Source: Collybiopsis luxurians FD-317 M1 (lineage: Eukaryota > Basidiomycota > Agaricomycetes > Agaricales > Omphalotaceae). Taken from it: a stretch of DNA of 64,000 bases. The position numbers were made by a program, and so were the translations under genes. Below, one piece after another: positions 48,490 through 59,010 of the stretch (the stretch's first letter is position 1; each line of letters begins with the position of its first letter). The notes below the pieces were generated by a model. That model did not search any database and was not told the DNA's origin. It saw nothing but the letters and a program-made list of their open reading frames with translations. The stretch spans positions 203,631 through 267,630 of the forward strand of contig KN834785.1 of NCBI GenBank assembly GCA_000827265.1, in the 5' to 3' direction.

Positions 48490-50020
48490 CTTTTGCCTTT
48501 GCTACTGTCCAAGATATGATGGCTAATGAGCCAATCACTGTTGAAGAGGCAAAGTCACATCCAGATTGGTCGAAGTGGAAAGAAGTGATGGATGCAGAAA
48601 TTGCACAGCTACAATAGCTGTCAACTTTTGAAATTACAGAATTGCTGCCGGACCGGACCGCAATTGTGAACAAGTGGGTTTTTTGACTCAAGCACAATGT
48701 GGAAGGCAATATCACCAAATACAAAGCTCATCTAGTTGCAAAAGGATTCTCTCAAGTCCCTGGCATTGACTATGACAAAACTTTTGTGCCCATAGTTTGA
48801 ATTGAAACTGTTTGACTACTTATTTCCCTTGCCGCAAAATACAACCTCAAAGCACGCATTGTTGATGTTATCAGTGCATATCTTAATGGCAGACTTGACC
48901 AGGAAATTTATATGGATCAGCCTGAATGCTACGAAGATGGTACACCTCATGTCTGCAAACTCAAAAAATCACTTTACGGGTTGAAACAGGCTGGACATGT
49001 TTGGAATCAAACCCTGAATGCCAGTTTCACAAAACTCGGATTTACGCACCTACTTTCTGACCAATGTGTGTACCTGTGGAGATCCAAACAAGGAATTGTC
49101 ATCATCGCTGTACATGTAGATGACATGTGTATATTTGCCTCGACTGATGACTTAATGTCTGAAGTTGAATCTCAATTGTCCACTGAATTTTCTATTAACA
49201 TTTTAGGTGAACTCTGCCAGCTTCTTGGTATGGAAATTTGACATACTCCTCAATCCATCACTCTCACTCAAACTCAATATCTCACTCATGTTTTGGAATG
49301 ATTCAGCATGTCCGACTCTACACCTGTTCACACACCCATGGATACCCATGTTAAACTCGAAAGGCTCCCCAACAGCGAATCTTATCCTAACATCAAATCT
49401 AAATATCAGAACATCATTGGATCCATCTTATTCACTGCCATCATGACTCACCCAGACATATCCTTTGCTGTACAAACCCTTTCCCAATTCAGTTCTAATC
49501 CCAGCCCTACACACCTTACAGCCGCCAAATGCGTCCTTCACTATCTCAAAGGCACACTCAATCTTGGCATTCAGTATACTGTGTCACACACTAATACTGA
49601 CACAATTGAATTAGATATTTACAGTGATGCCAACTGGAACAGTGTGGATGACTGAAAGTCTATATCTGGGTATGTGTCTATGCATGCAGGGGGAGCCATA
49701 ACATGGAAGTCCAAGAAACAACCAACTGTTGCCCTGTCCAGCATGGAAGCTGAATATCTTGCTTTGGCTGCTACCACTTGAGAAGCTCTTTGGCTTTGTA
49801 TCCTATTTGAAGAACTTGGCTTACCATTCGGACATCCTACCACCATCCATGTTGACAACCAAGGCACGATTGCCTTTGCACGCAACTTTGGTTTTCATGC
49901 TTGTTCCAAACATATTGACATCTGGCATCATTTCATTCATGAGAATATCACCTCTAACAAGGTATCAGTTGACTACTGTGCAACTGATCAAAATATTGCC
50001 AATATCTTGACAAAGGGTCT
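48490..50020 (+). pseudogene. copia-1 reverse transcriptase and RNase H
   Basis: The reverse transcriptase region runs from about 48540, with KKSLYGLKQAGHVWN at about 48963 and the catalytic HVDDM at about 49110-49124. RNase H is near 49610-49950 (MEAEYLALAATT). In-frame TGA codons at 48684-48686, 48798-48800 and 48813-48815 sit where the family has Arg; more follow downstream. Confidence 0.9.
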
Positions 50021-50082
50021 CAGCTGGTACAAGCATGAACATTTCATGAAGTTACTCAGGATGTGTCATGCTTGAGGGGGAG

Positions 50083-50241
50083 TGTTGAGGATTGGTGACA
50101 TCATGTGTTGAATACACCATGTTGCCTAAATGGTTTATACGAGTATCCCATAGCTTACAGAATATTCTAGATATATTGTAGATAGGTATATAGGCTCGCA
50201 TCTGAGCTAGCAATAGAATATACTTCCTTACATTCTCAATA
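50083..50241 (+). repeat. Right (3') LTR of copia-1
   Basis: 159 bp, the same length as the left LTR, preceded by a purine tract and followed by the CCTAT duplication at 50242-50246. Confidence 0.95.
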
Positions 50242-51504
50242 CCTATGTCAACAATCTGGAGGTTAGGAAGGGAAACAATCTAGAAAACTTGTATTAAAAC
50301 AGCCCTGGATTTGTCGGGAAGTAATACACACCTGAAAATTCAAAGAATAGTTTGATTTCCTGTTGAAGTAGCTTTTTCCATACCAGTGTGGTCAATTATA
50401 TAGTTTTATTAGTATCCTGTCAACAAAAAAGCATCCATTCCACCATCCTGGGCATGAGTTTCTCTCAACCCAGATCTTTGCAGCTTCCTTCTCTTGTTCA
50501 GTAGGCATACGTAGAATTTCCTGCATCATATCCTGACGAAGAAGTGCTGTCATCACCCTTTTGGTAATCATCATGACAGTCCCTTTCCCTATTCCTGCCC
50601 AGTGTGCTATACTGGATAGCCCTGCTGCATTTCCATAGTGGCCAAAGCGATAAAGAACTATAGCTAGTTGTGTTTCCACCGGCATTTGGCCCTGCTCTCC
50701 CAAGGACATGAAGGTAGGATCATGTTCAATTTGTGCAAGAAGTTGATCAAAAGTGTATGGTGTGACCCTGAGTATTTCATGGAATTCTGCAGGCTCACTG
50801 TGCTTTGTTATATGAAGGAGGAAGGGAAGCTGTGAGGGAGGTTTTGGCTTTGTTTTTCAAGGTGTTTTGTAGTGGCTAGAAAACATCGATGAGAGCTCCT
50901 TCTGGATATGATGATGAAGGTGTCAGTTGTGGGAACTAGTGAGGATATCTGCATCAGGATCAGACACTGAGGATGTATCTGATGATCTGTTACTTTCTTC
51001 ATCACTGGAGTCTGTATCGGTCTCAGAGTAATTGACAGTAAAACATGTAAGCTGGAGTTCAGTTTGTGCAGTGCTCAGCCAGAGCTCATTGGAAAGATCT
51101 GAGTCTTCACCAGATGAGTGAGAGGATGAGCTGGAGGAAGAGCTTGTTGATAAGGAGGATGATAAACTTGACCCAGAAGTGCTTTCTGAGGAGCTAGACA
51201 TGCATAAAACCTGGAAGGCAGTAGGCATGCCAGCCTGTTTCTTAGTGATACATTGTTGCTTTTGTCTGTGCCTCAAGTGGGAGAAATGAAACTTTAAGAA
51301 GAGAGACACCAATAACTTGGCCTGGTGCACTTGACATACAGATTCAGGCATGGCCAAGTTTGGCTGCATTGCATTTGTCAATATTTTCATGGGGACTGGC
51401 CAGTCAATACTAAATCAAGTAACTGAGCTGTGCTCTATTACATCATCTCAAAGGGAGAATCCACAAGTGAATTGCCAGTGAATCACATTTTTAAAGTAAG
51501 ATTA

Positions 51505-51718
51505 GGGGCAGTCAGCAGGGTCAATTCAGAGGTGGATTCAGATGGTGATTCAAAAGTGATTCAGAATGTCAGAAATGACACTGAATCATGTTCCTAGGCT
51601 GACCATATATTAGGGGCAGTCAGCGGGGGCAATTCAGAGGTAGATTCAGGTGGCGAATCAAAGGTGATTCAGAAAGTCAGAAATGACACTGAATTGCATT
51701 CCTGGAGTGACTGTACAC
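51505..51718 (+). repeat. Two tandem solo Harbinger-end/MITE units of about 107 bp
   Basis: Two direct repeats, 51505-51612 and 51613-51718, each begin TTA|GGGGCAGTCAGC and end with a C-CATTCC or GCATTCC motif and GACTG. They resemble the Harbinger termini (GGGGC[AG]GTCAG[CT]GGG). TTA is the usual PIF/Harbinger target. They may be short non-autonomous relatives. Confidence 0.7.
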
Positions 51719-52020
51719 TTTGAAAATGCAATTCAGTGGTGATTCATCTGTGGATTCTCACCTTGAGATAATGTAATCAAGCACAGCACGTTGACCTGAT
51801 TTAGTATTTTTCAGTGAGTTCCTGTGAAAGCACTGACAAATACAATGCAGCTGAACTTAGTTTCTTGTGCTGCCACTATTCTGTGTATCAGCAGGTATCA
51901 GCTCATCATCACTACTTTTCTTGATAGCAATTGTCCTGTGCTTCATTGTTTCTGTTTTTTGACTCTGCTAAGTTGTGGAGTGTGGTGAACAAAGATTTGA
52001 TAGCTTTTGTTCAGAAATAC

Positions 52021-52187
52021 TTAATCAAAAATACAAATATTACTTAATTTAATAGTGGCTGTCCAAGCGGGGTGACTAAAGTAGGAATGCAATTCTGCCA
52101 GAATTGTGTTGTTGAAATGCCTCCAGAGGCACTGCAACAAATGGCAATTCAGACTACAATTCTGCATCCAGAATCGACATCTGAATC
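52021..52187 (-). repeat. Inner part of the right Harbinger inverted repeat
   Basis: The reverse complement of this stretch aligns with 43090-43259, including GCCTCCAGAGGC and the TTAGTCACCCCG-like segment. It is cut at GAATC (52183-52187) by copia-2 and resumes at 58980. Confidence 0.85.
52183..52187 (+). repeat. Target-site duplication of copia-2 (left)
   Basis: GAATC before the left LTR, repeated at 58975-58979 directly after the right LTR, inside the interrupted Harbinger repeat. Confidence 0.93.
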
Positions 52188-52524
52188 TGTCAGATCTATA
52201 TCCTAAGTAAGTACACACAATCTACAGGTAATGAGCATGAGGATAAGGGAACAAAAGAAGGATATGGATATGTACCCTCAGAACAATGAAGAGGTTCTGA
52301 GGGTTGAGGTAAAGTACAGGAAATATATATAGTAAAATAGTCAGGAGAAAGTAAAGGAGAAAGTGGATAAAATATATATATGAAATGACTGTGCATTGAT
52401 ACCCACACGGAAACAAAGAAGCTCATACCCAAAGAATAGCATCTATGGACCATAAACATGCAGGCCACCATGTGAACACATGACTGTAATTGCAATGCAT
52501 ATGGCCTAAGCGCTGATTCCAACA
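52188..52524 (-). repeat. 3' LTR of copia-2
   Basis: 337 bp. The AT-rich stretch (TATATATA and TATATATAG runs) includes a possible promoter TATA. Confidence 0.93.
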
Positions 52525-52547
52525 CTCCCCCTGGTGGCCTGATACCA

Positions 52548-52988
52548 CTAATCCAGACCCAGGGCAGTCATGATCCTACAGTGTTTGTCTTTGGGAAGGG
52601 ATTTCATCATTATATCGGCGAGATTTTGAGAGCTGGAAACTGGATAAACTGCAACACTATGTTCAGCAACAACATCACAAACAAAGTGATAGCATATATC
52701 AATGTGCTTCAAGAGATCATAAGCCTTGTTAGTTTTGGAAAGGCTGACAGCCCCAAGATTGTCACATAGCAAATCAAGCAGTTCTTCACCCAAACCCAGG
52801 TCAATTTTGTCCAACCAGCTACAAATCCACAATGCTTGTTGGACACCATGAGACAAGGAAATGTATTCTGATTCAGTGGGGGAGAGAGCTACAGTGTCTT
52901 GACATTTAGAGGACCATGAAATGGGAGCCCCATTGACAAGAAAGATATAGCTGGACATGGACTTCCAAAAAGCTTTGTCACCTGCCCA
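52548..52988 (-). pseudogene. copia-2 RNase H end
   Basis: The minus-strand frame encodes SPTESEYISLSHGVQQALWI, the RNase H block of copia, and LLCDNLGAVSLS near it, ending at 52548. Its upstream part continues after the foldback element at 53879, so the two were one frame before that insertion. Confidence 0.88.
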
Positions 52989-53875
52989 CACCCCCAGCAG
53001 ACTGGAATATGACTGCCATAAAAGGTTAGGTAATATAATATATTTTTCCTCAGAATTTTAGTAATTTTTCGGAATTAATATCTCTCATATTGCCTTGGTA
53101 AAAGGCATGGGAATATTTCGCATTTAATCGGCGCCTATTTCGATTGAAAAATCACGTGTATTACAGCGTTTATGTTGCCGGATTTTTNNNNNNNNNNNNN
53201 NNNNNNNNNNNNNNNNNNNNNNNNNNNNNNNNNNNNNNNNNNNNNNNNNNNNNNNNNNNNNNNNNNNNNNNNNNNNNNNNNNNNNNNNNNNNNNNNNNNN
53301 NNNNNNNNNNNNNNNNNNNNNNNNNNNNNNNNNNNNNNNNNNNNNNNNNNNNNNNNNNNNNNNNNNNNNNNNNNNNNNNNNNNNNNNNNNNNNNNNNNNN
53401 NNNNNNNNNNNNNNNNNNNNNNNNNNNNNNNNNNNNNNNNNNNNNNNNNNNNNNNNNNNNNNNNNNNNNNNNNNNNNNNNNNNNNNNNNNNNNNNNNNNN
53501 NNNNNNNNNNNNNNNNNNNNNNNNNNNNNNNNNNNNNNNNNNNNNNNNNNNNNNNNNNNNNNNNNNNNNNNNNNNNNNNNNNNNNNNNNNNNNNNNNNNN
53601 NNNNNNNNNNNNNNNNNNNNNNNNNGTAAAAGGAGTGGCAATAACAAAGAAATTACTGTGGGGAAAAGTTATATATTACCACTGCAAAAAGCAACAGGCA
53701 ATGATCAGGGTGATTTTTCCATTGAAATAGGCACCAATAAATGCAAAATATTCCCATGCCTTTTACCAAGGCAATATGAGAGATATTAATTCCGAAAAAT
53801 TACTAAAATTCTGAGGAAAAATATATTATATTACCTAACCTTTTATGGCAGTCATATTCCAGTCTGCTAGGGGTG
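52989..53875. mobile_element. Foldback/MITE element copy A (contains the N gap)
   Basis: Ends CACCCCCAGCAGACTGGAAT and its near-perfect inverse at 53875. Long terminal inverted repeats of at least 150 bp are visible on both sides of the gap. A 3-bp target duplication CCA lies at 52986-52988 and 53876-53878. Inserted in copia-2 RNase H. No coding potential seen. Confidence 0.9.
53188..53625. other. Assembly gap (438 N)
   Basis: Unknown bases inside foldback copy A. A palindromic arm is the likely reason the assembly failed here; the true length is not known. Confidence 0.98.
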
Positions 53876-53878
53876 CCA

Positions 53879-55600
53879 GTCTGCATCCACATAGCCAATT
53901 GGTTTAACTTTGCCTGACATTCTGGGACAATAAACAATGCCATATTGTATGGTGGTATAGATGTAGCGGCACAATTTGATGAGTAGTTCCCAATGGCATT
54001 GGGTTGGGGCATTTTGAACAGTAGAAAGAATGGAACAAGTGAATTCAATGTTGGGTTGCATACTACTTGCACCCCACCAACAGCATCCTAGAATACCTTG
54101 ATAGGGTTTACCTTCCATGAACTGAGCATTGTTGATAGTTTGTACATTGTTGTGAGAAAGAGAGATGTTTGGTGGTAAGGGAGTATAGATTGGATGCATG
54201 AGATCCATAATGCCAAAGTAGTGAAATGTGTTTTGAAAGAAGGGTGCCTGAGAAATAGCAATTGAGCCATCCTTCAAGTGTTCAATTGTCAACCTGACTA
54301 GGACATTCTTGTCCTTAATGTCTTTGAGATCCCATATGCTAAACCCCTTCATAACATCATCAGCTTCTGCATTTAAGGTGGATGCACTGAAGACATCATC
54401 CATATGGACTGAAGTGATGAAAATTCATGGGAATTGGGGATTCAACAAAAATGAATGCAGGGATCTGCGTGCAAAGATTTAAACACAAGTTTGCAAAACT
54501 GTTCCTCCAGGTCCTTGTACCAGATATGACCTGCTTGGGACATGCCATAGAGAGGCTTGTGCATTAGACAGATCTTATCCTCCTCCCCCTGTTTTGCAAA
54601 CCCAATAGGCTGGCTCATATAGACAGGAGGATTTTTAGGAAGATTTCTGTTTAAATATGCAGCAGAAAAATCCCACTGGCAGGACTGAAGACACAAGGAA
54701 GTGCAAATTCCTATAAGAAGGCACACCAATTTGAACCTAGCCACCATTGACCAACTTTTCTCATAATCCACTCCAGGAATCTGCATGTCTCCCCAGGCAA
54801 CACATTGAGCCTTCCATTTCAATAAGATACCATCACTGTCAACCTTCAGATCATAAACCCACATACCGCTCAGTACCCTAGCACCTATTGGGCAGTCAAC
54901 TAAGGACCAGCAACCACACTGGACAAGGGAATCTATCTCAGCCTGCATAGGGGGAATCCAATCATTGGGCAATTTCATGGCTTCAGAGTAAGACTTAGAA
55001 ATTGAGACATCCCCGCCTCCTTTGATAGTACTGGCAAGAACTACAACATTTGCCCATTCTTCGGCCTCATTTCTGGCCTGAATCTTGTCTTCCTCATAGG
55101 CCTGCAAATGCAACATGGATGCTGAGGGATTGTGATTTCAGGAAGACCAATGGAGAATGGGTTCAGGATTTGGGGCAGGCTGAGGATTTGAAGTGGGATC
55201 AGGAACAGGAGTGGTGTTTGAGGCAGATGTATGAGTAGAAGGCAGGGAGGCAGAAGTGGATTCAGTGGAAGTTCCCCCATTTGGAGCCAAGGAAGAGCCA
55301 TCGAGCCAGTCCAGAAAACCCATTCTGACATTGGAATCAACCCCTGTCTTGTCAAGCCAGAAACACTACTTTCCACAGTACACTGTGGAATACCTTTTTC
55401 AAATTCCACATCCTGTACAGGATACATGCCCTTTTGTGCTATATCCCAGACCCAATAACCACAGCATCCAAGATACCCCACAAGACAACCTTCCCAGGAT
55501 TGTTGTCCTAATTTGCCATTGATCCTGTCAAGATCTGTCACCCACACTTTACACCTGCATCTTTGAAGGTGCAACACATTAATTTTTCCCTTCCTTACCT
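53879..55600 (-). pseudogene. copia-2 reverse transcriptase, integrase C-terminus
   Basis: The minus-strand frames 55577-55041, 55116-54442 and 54403-53867 carry integrase C-terminal sequence (GCLVGYLGCCGYWVWD), the reverse transcriptase start (WIPPMQAEIDSLVQCGCWSLV), KPLYGMSQAGHIWY at about 54513-54560, and WMDDVFSASTLN (about 54375-54405), where copia has its YVDD catalytic motif. Frame changes and stops separate them. Confidence 0.85.
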
Positions 55601-55809
55601 CAAACCATTTCTCTCAAGGTATCACACTGGGATGGTGAGTAGTGGGCACCATGCCATGAATATAGCGGTATGTGTTTGCTGCCTCTGCCCAGAAACAATG
55701 GTTGAGGCCAGAATCCTCCAACATAGCTTGGACCCCTTTGATGACAGTGCAGTTCGCTCACTCAACCTGGCCATTTGCTGTGGACAACAATTTAGGGACC
55801 TTCTCAATA

Positions 55810-56484
55810 CACCCCCAGCAGACTGGAATATCACTGCTGTAAAAGGTCAGGTAATATAATATATTTTTCCTAGGAATTTTAGTAATTTTTTCAGAATTAA
55901 TATCTCTCATATTGCCTTGGTAAAAGGCATGGAAATATTTCGCATTTATCGGCACCTATTTTGACAGGAAAATCATGTGTATTATGGCATTTATTTTGCC
56001 CGATTTTTTACTTATTCTTTAATATTTTTTTCCCCTGTAATTTCTTTGTTATTGCCACTCCTTTTACAGTGGCAATAACAAAGAAATCACTGTGGGGAAA
56101 AGTTACATATTACTACTGCAAAAAGCAATGGGCAATGATCAGGTGTTAGGGCCCAATCATTGCCCGTTGCTTTTCTCAGCTGTAATATATAATTTATTAC
56201 CCATGTGATTTTTTTAATATCCCCATTCCTTTTACAGAAGCAATATAAAAGAAATCACATGGGAAAAAAATCCGGAAAAATCATTAAAAAATCCAGCAAA
56301 ATAAATGCCATAATACCTGTGATTTTTCCGTTGAAATAGGCGCCAATAAATGCGAAATATTTCCCTGCCTTTTACCAAGGCAATATGAGAGATATTAATT
56401 CCGAAAAAATTACTAAAATTCCTGGGAAAAAAAATTATATTACCTAACCTTTTATGGCAGTGATATTCCAGTCTGCTGGGGGTG
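55810..56484. mobile_element. Foldback/MITE element copy B
   Basis: 675 bp. Termini CACCCCCAGCAGACTGGAAT and ATTCCAGTCTGCTGGGGGTG pair perfectly, and 3-bp duplications ATA lie at 55807-55809 and 56485-56487. Arms match those of copy A, including GATATTAATTC and CAATATGAGAG words. A secondary hairpin (TTGTTATTGCCACTCC...AGTGGCAATAACAA) lies inside. Inserted in copia-2 integrase. Confidence 0.95.
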
Positions 56485-57330
56485 ATAATGATGCCTTGTC
56501 CGGCGCACCATTTGTCAAACATCCGATTATCAAATTTGTGCCCCATGTCACCCTGTTTGACATTCTGCCATCACTGTAAAGTCCTGAACTAGCTGGAGAA
56601 TCATGGATGCCTCTTTGTTGGAACTGAAGTATGGAAATGGAATTCCAGTACTGTCATTGCAGGCAAGTAGCATGTAAAATGCACCACCCAAGCTCCTTGT
56701 ATGTGAGCATCCCCATAGGTCCAAGCTTACCCGATCCAAAGGTTCTGATGATGGAATGACAATCTTGTTGAATGGGCAGCATTTTGCTTTAGCAAATAGA
56801 CACACTTCACATTTCCCACATATGGCAAAATTGGAAACTTCCAAGCCTTCAACAAGCTCACATTTAGCCGTAATGCATATCATGTTAATATTGGCATGAC
56901 CAAAGCAGGTATGCCACATGGAAATTGAGCATGGTTTTGAATGAGAGTGACTGGAGGAAGCTAGAACAATGGTCAGACCTAGAGGATGGTTTTCGGAATT
57001 ATGGGAGGATGAGGTGAGAGCATCATCTATTCTGTCTGCAACATTAGCTTGATATAGTCCTTGACTTCATCCAGAGCTTGTCAGTTGTCCATCAATTATC
57101 ACCTTCCCTGACCAGGGATCTTTTATGTCAATTCTACCATTTCCCCAGCTTCCTTGAAAACCCTTACAATCCATAGTGGGCAAGGAAAGAAGATTCATTG
57201 GGAACAAAGGTGTATGAGATGCAGGAAACCTTAGTTGATGGACAGAACCTTTGTCTGTTTTCACATTAAGTTCAGTGATTCTGTATCCCTCAATGTTAAA
57301 TGTCCCTTTAAGACCTTTGGCAGCCATTCA
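56485..57330 (-). pseudogene. copia-2 protease and integrase region
   Basis: The pre-integrase zinc finger MWHTCFGHANIN...CGKCEVCLFAK (about 56919-56790) and the first part of the integrase core (LDRVSLDLWGCSHT, about 56730) are read on the minus strand. The protease zone (57327-57067) lies upstream. The integrase is cut by foldback copy B and continues at 55809. Confidence 0.85.
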
Positions 57331-57461
57331 TCCCACAGAGCATGCTGGCATATAGGAGATGAAACATTGACAATTTTGTATGCATGAATGTAAGGCAGTG
57401 CTATCAATATACATTGGAATACCATTACTAACAGCAGATTTCTGAAGTACAGAGGATGTAT

Positions 57462-58450
57462 CTACACTATTGGTCTCACCCCGGCTTCACTTAAAAGGGC
57501 AACAGCTTCTCCTCCCAGTCTGTTCAGAAGAGGGTCAGCTGGGGAATTACAGGCCAAAGTGTTCTCTGTACCTCCAGGCTCAAAATCACCAAAATCATAA
57601 ATGGTAGCTGCAGCAGTAGCAGTGGTAGGAGATTCTGCAGGTTTCAAAGATGACACAACAGCTGTAGGAGTAACTGCAGTCTTGATCAGCTCCATGCCTT
57701 TCAGAGCATTGTACCAATGAGGAGCTTTGCCCTCACTTTCTCCACCATGGGCCCAGCAATTCCTCTTAACATGCCCCAAGCATTTGCAGTTATTGCAAAC
57801 AATTCCGGAACTGTTTCTTCCAGTTGTAGCAAGGGCATTGGGGGCAGCTGAAGAACTTGTCATTCTGCCGGCAGACTCCACCATCATATTGTATTTTATG
57901 AGAGTGCATTTGATTTCACCATAGGAATGTGCTCCATGAGATTGAAGTATCCAGAGGTGATCAGGTGGAAGGGAGGTGAGGAAGCGAGAGTGAAAATCAT
58001 CGGTGATGGTGCAACCAACATCACTAGCTGCTTTGCAAAGGGCTTCAAGACTTTTAAAATATTCTTTGAAAGGTGTACCAGGTACATATTTATACTGTTG
58101 AATACATTCCTTAGCGAGGGTTTGAGTGGCGGCGGAGGTGGTTTTGTATTCTCTGGTAAGTACCATCCACATTGTATGCAAAGACATGTCCTGATTTACA
58201 CTGATAGAATGTGGATCCTTGATGTTCTGGTACATGATGCTGGTAAGTTGACTATCCCAGAGCTCCTATTTGTCTGGAGGCAGATTATGAGAATTAATAG
58301 GAGTACTGGCAGGCGCAGGAGCAGCAGGGGTACCAGCAGGAGCAGCAGTGGGAGAGGGAGGTGCAATGATAGTACCATCTAGATATCCCCCGAGACTGGT
58401 AGAGTGGGCAACACTTTTCATATGATCACAGAAGATCACCCAGTTGCTCA
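57462..58450 (-). pseudogene. copia-2 gag with CCHC zinc knuckle
   Basis: The frame 58235-57462 encodes the gag domain (LTSLPPDHLWILQS) followed by CNNCKCLGHVKRNC, a CCHC zinc knuckle (about 57755-57798). The probable N-terminus lies in another frame at 58451-58266 with a Pro/Ala-rich stretch. Frame changes suggest decay. Confidence 0.85.
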
Positions 58451-58577
58451 ATCCAATGAGTTGTCAGTCTTCAGGAAAAACAATAAGGTTAGGCAAGGCA
58501 TTGGGATTGGAGGACAACATAATACGAGGACATTTGCAGTGTCAGTCTAGGAATTTTTGCACTTCTGACTGTGAATC

Positions 58578-58974
58578 TGTCAGATCTATATCTTAAGTAA
58601 GTACACACAATCCTCAGAACAACAAGGAGGTTCTCGATTTACCTATATCCTAAGTAAGTACACACAATCTATAGGTAATGAGTATGAGGATAAGGGAATA
58701 AAAGAAGGATATGGATATGTACCCTCAGAATGACAAAAAGGTTCTGAGGGTTGAGGTAAACTACAGGAAATATATATAGTAAAATAGTCGGGAGAAAGTA
58801 AAGGAGAAAGTGGATAAAATATATATATGAAATGACTGTGTGTCGATACCCACATGGAAACAAAGGAGAAGCTCATATCCAAAGAATGGCATCCATGGAC
58901 CATAAACCTGCAGGCCACCACATGAACACATGACCATAACTGCAATGTGTATGGCCTAAGTGCCAATTCCAACA
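58578..58974 (-). repeat. 5' LTR of copia-2, longer than its partner
   Basis: 397 bp versus 337 bp. The extra 60 bp is a local tandem duplication near the 5' end of the + strand reading (TAAGTAAGTACACACAATC occurs twice). Confidence 0.9.
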
Positions 58975-59010
58975 GAATCGTCCACCTGAATTGACCCCAC
59001 TGACTGCCCC

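Larger units (their letters stand above)
45554..50241 (+). mobile_element. Ty1/copia LTR retrotransposon (copia-1), + strand, decayed
   Basis: Complete structure of 4688 bp: 159-bp LTRs (TGTTGAGG...CTCAATA), CCTAT target duplications, a primer-binding site after the left LTR, gag, protease, integrase, reverse transcriptase and RNase H in copia order, and the purine tract GAGGGGGAG before the right LTR. Many in-frame stops make it non-autonomous. It is inserted in the Harbinger transposase gene. Confidence 0.96.
44967..51390 (-). pseudogene. HARBI1-type transposase (DDE_Tnp_4), split by a copia insertion
   Basis: The N-terminal part lies at 51390-50250 and the C-terminal part at 45548-44967, separated by the copia element 45554-50241. 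Recognised blocks are the Ser-rich N-terminus (51390-50923), the helix-turn-helix-like FGHYGNAAGLSSIAHW-GIGKGTV (about 50670-50570), the first catalytic Asp region (VD at about 50416-50421, where the usual Gly-Thr is changed to Arg-Ile), the second Asp in ADSVYP (about 45444), and the Glu in RLCICSEHAIGFLKG (about 45255-45300). The final VSCIIVHNF is the normal end of the family. The insertion, the altered first Asp motif and a stop in the second part make it inactive. Confidence 0.8.
52188..58974 (-). mobile_element. Ty1/copia LTR retrotransposon (copia-2), minus strand, with two foldback insertions
   Basis: LTRs at 52188-52524 (3') and 58578-58974 (5') start TGTTGG and end CTGACA on the minus strand. 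GAATC duplications flank the element and a purine tract CAGGGGGAG precedes the 3' LTR. Coding order on the minus strand is gag, protease, integrase, reverse transcriptase, RNase H. Two foldback elements (52989-53875 and 55810-56484) interrupt it. Non-functional. Confidence 0.95.
43058..59010. mobile_element. PIF/Harbinger DNA transposon containing nested insertions
   Basis: The left end starts GGGGCGGTCAGTGGGGTCAA. The right end, at 58980-59010, is its reverse complement (TTGACCCCACTGACTGCCCC). Between them are a + strand Myb/SANT-like accessory gene and a minus-strand HARBI1-type transposase, the normal two-gene set of the superfamily. Without the two copia insertions the element would be about 4.5 kb. 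The usual 3-bp target duplication is not evident, because the right end abuts a second, partial element. Confidence 0.85.

Noticed and set aside
53135..53789. Open frames through the N gap
   Set aside because: They exist only because unknown bases are read as open codons.
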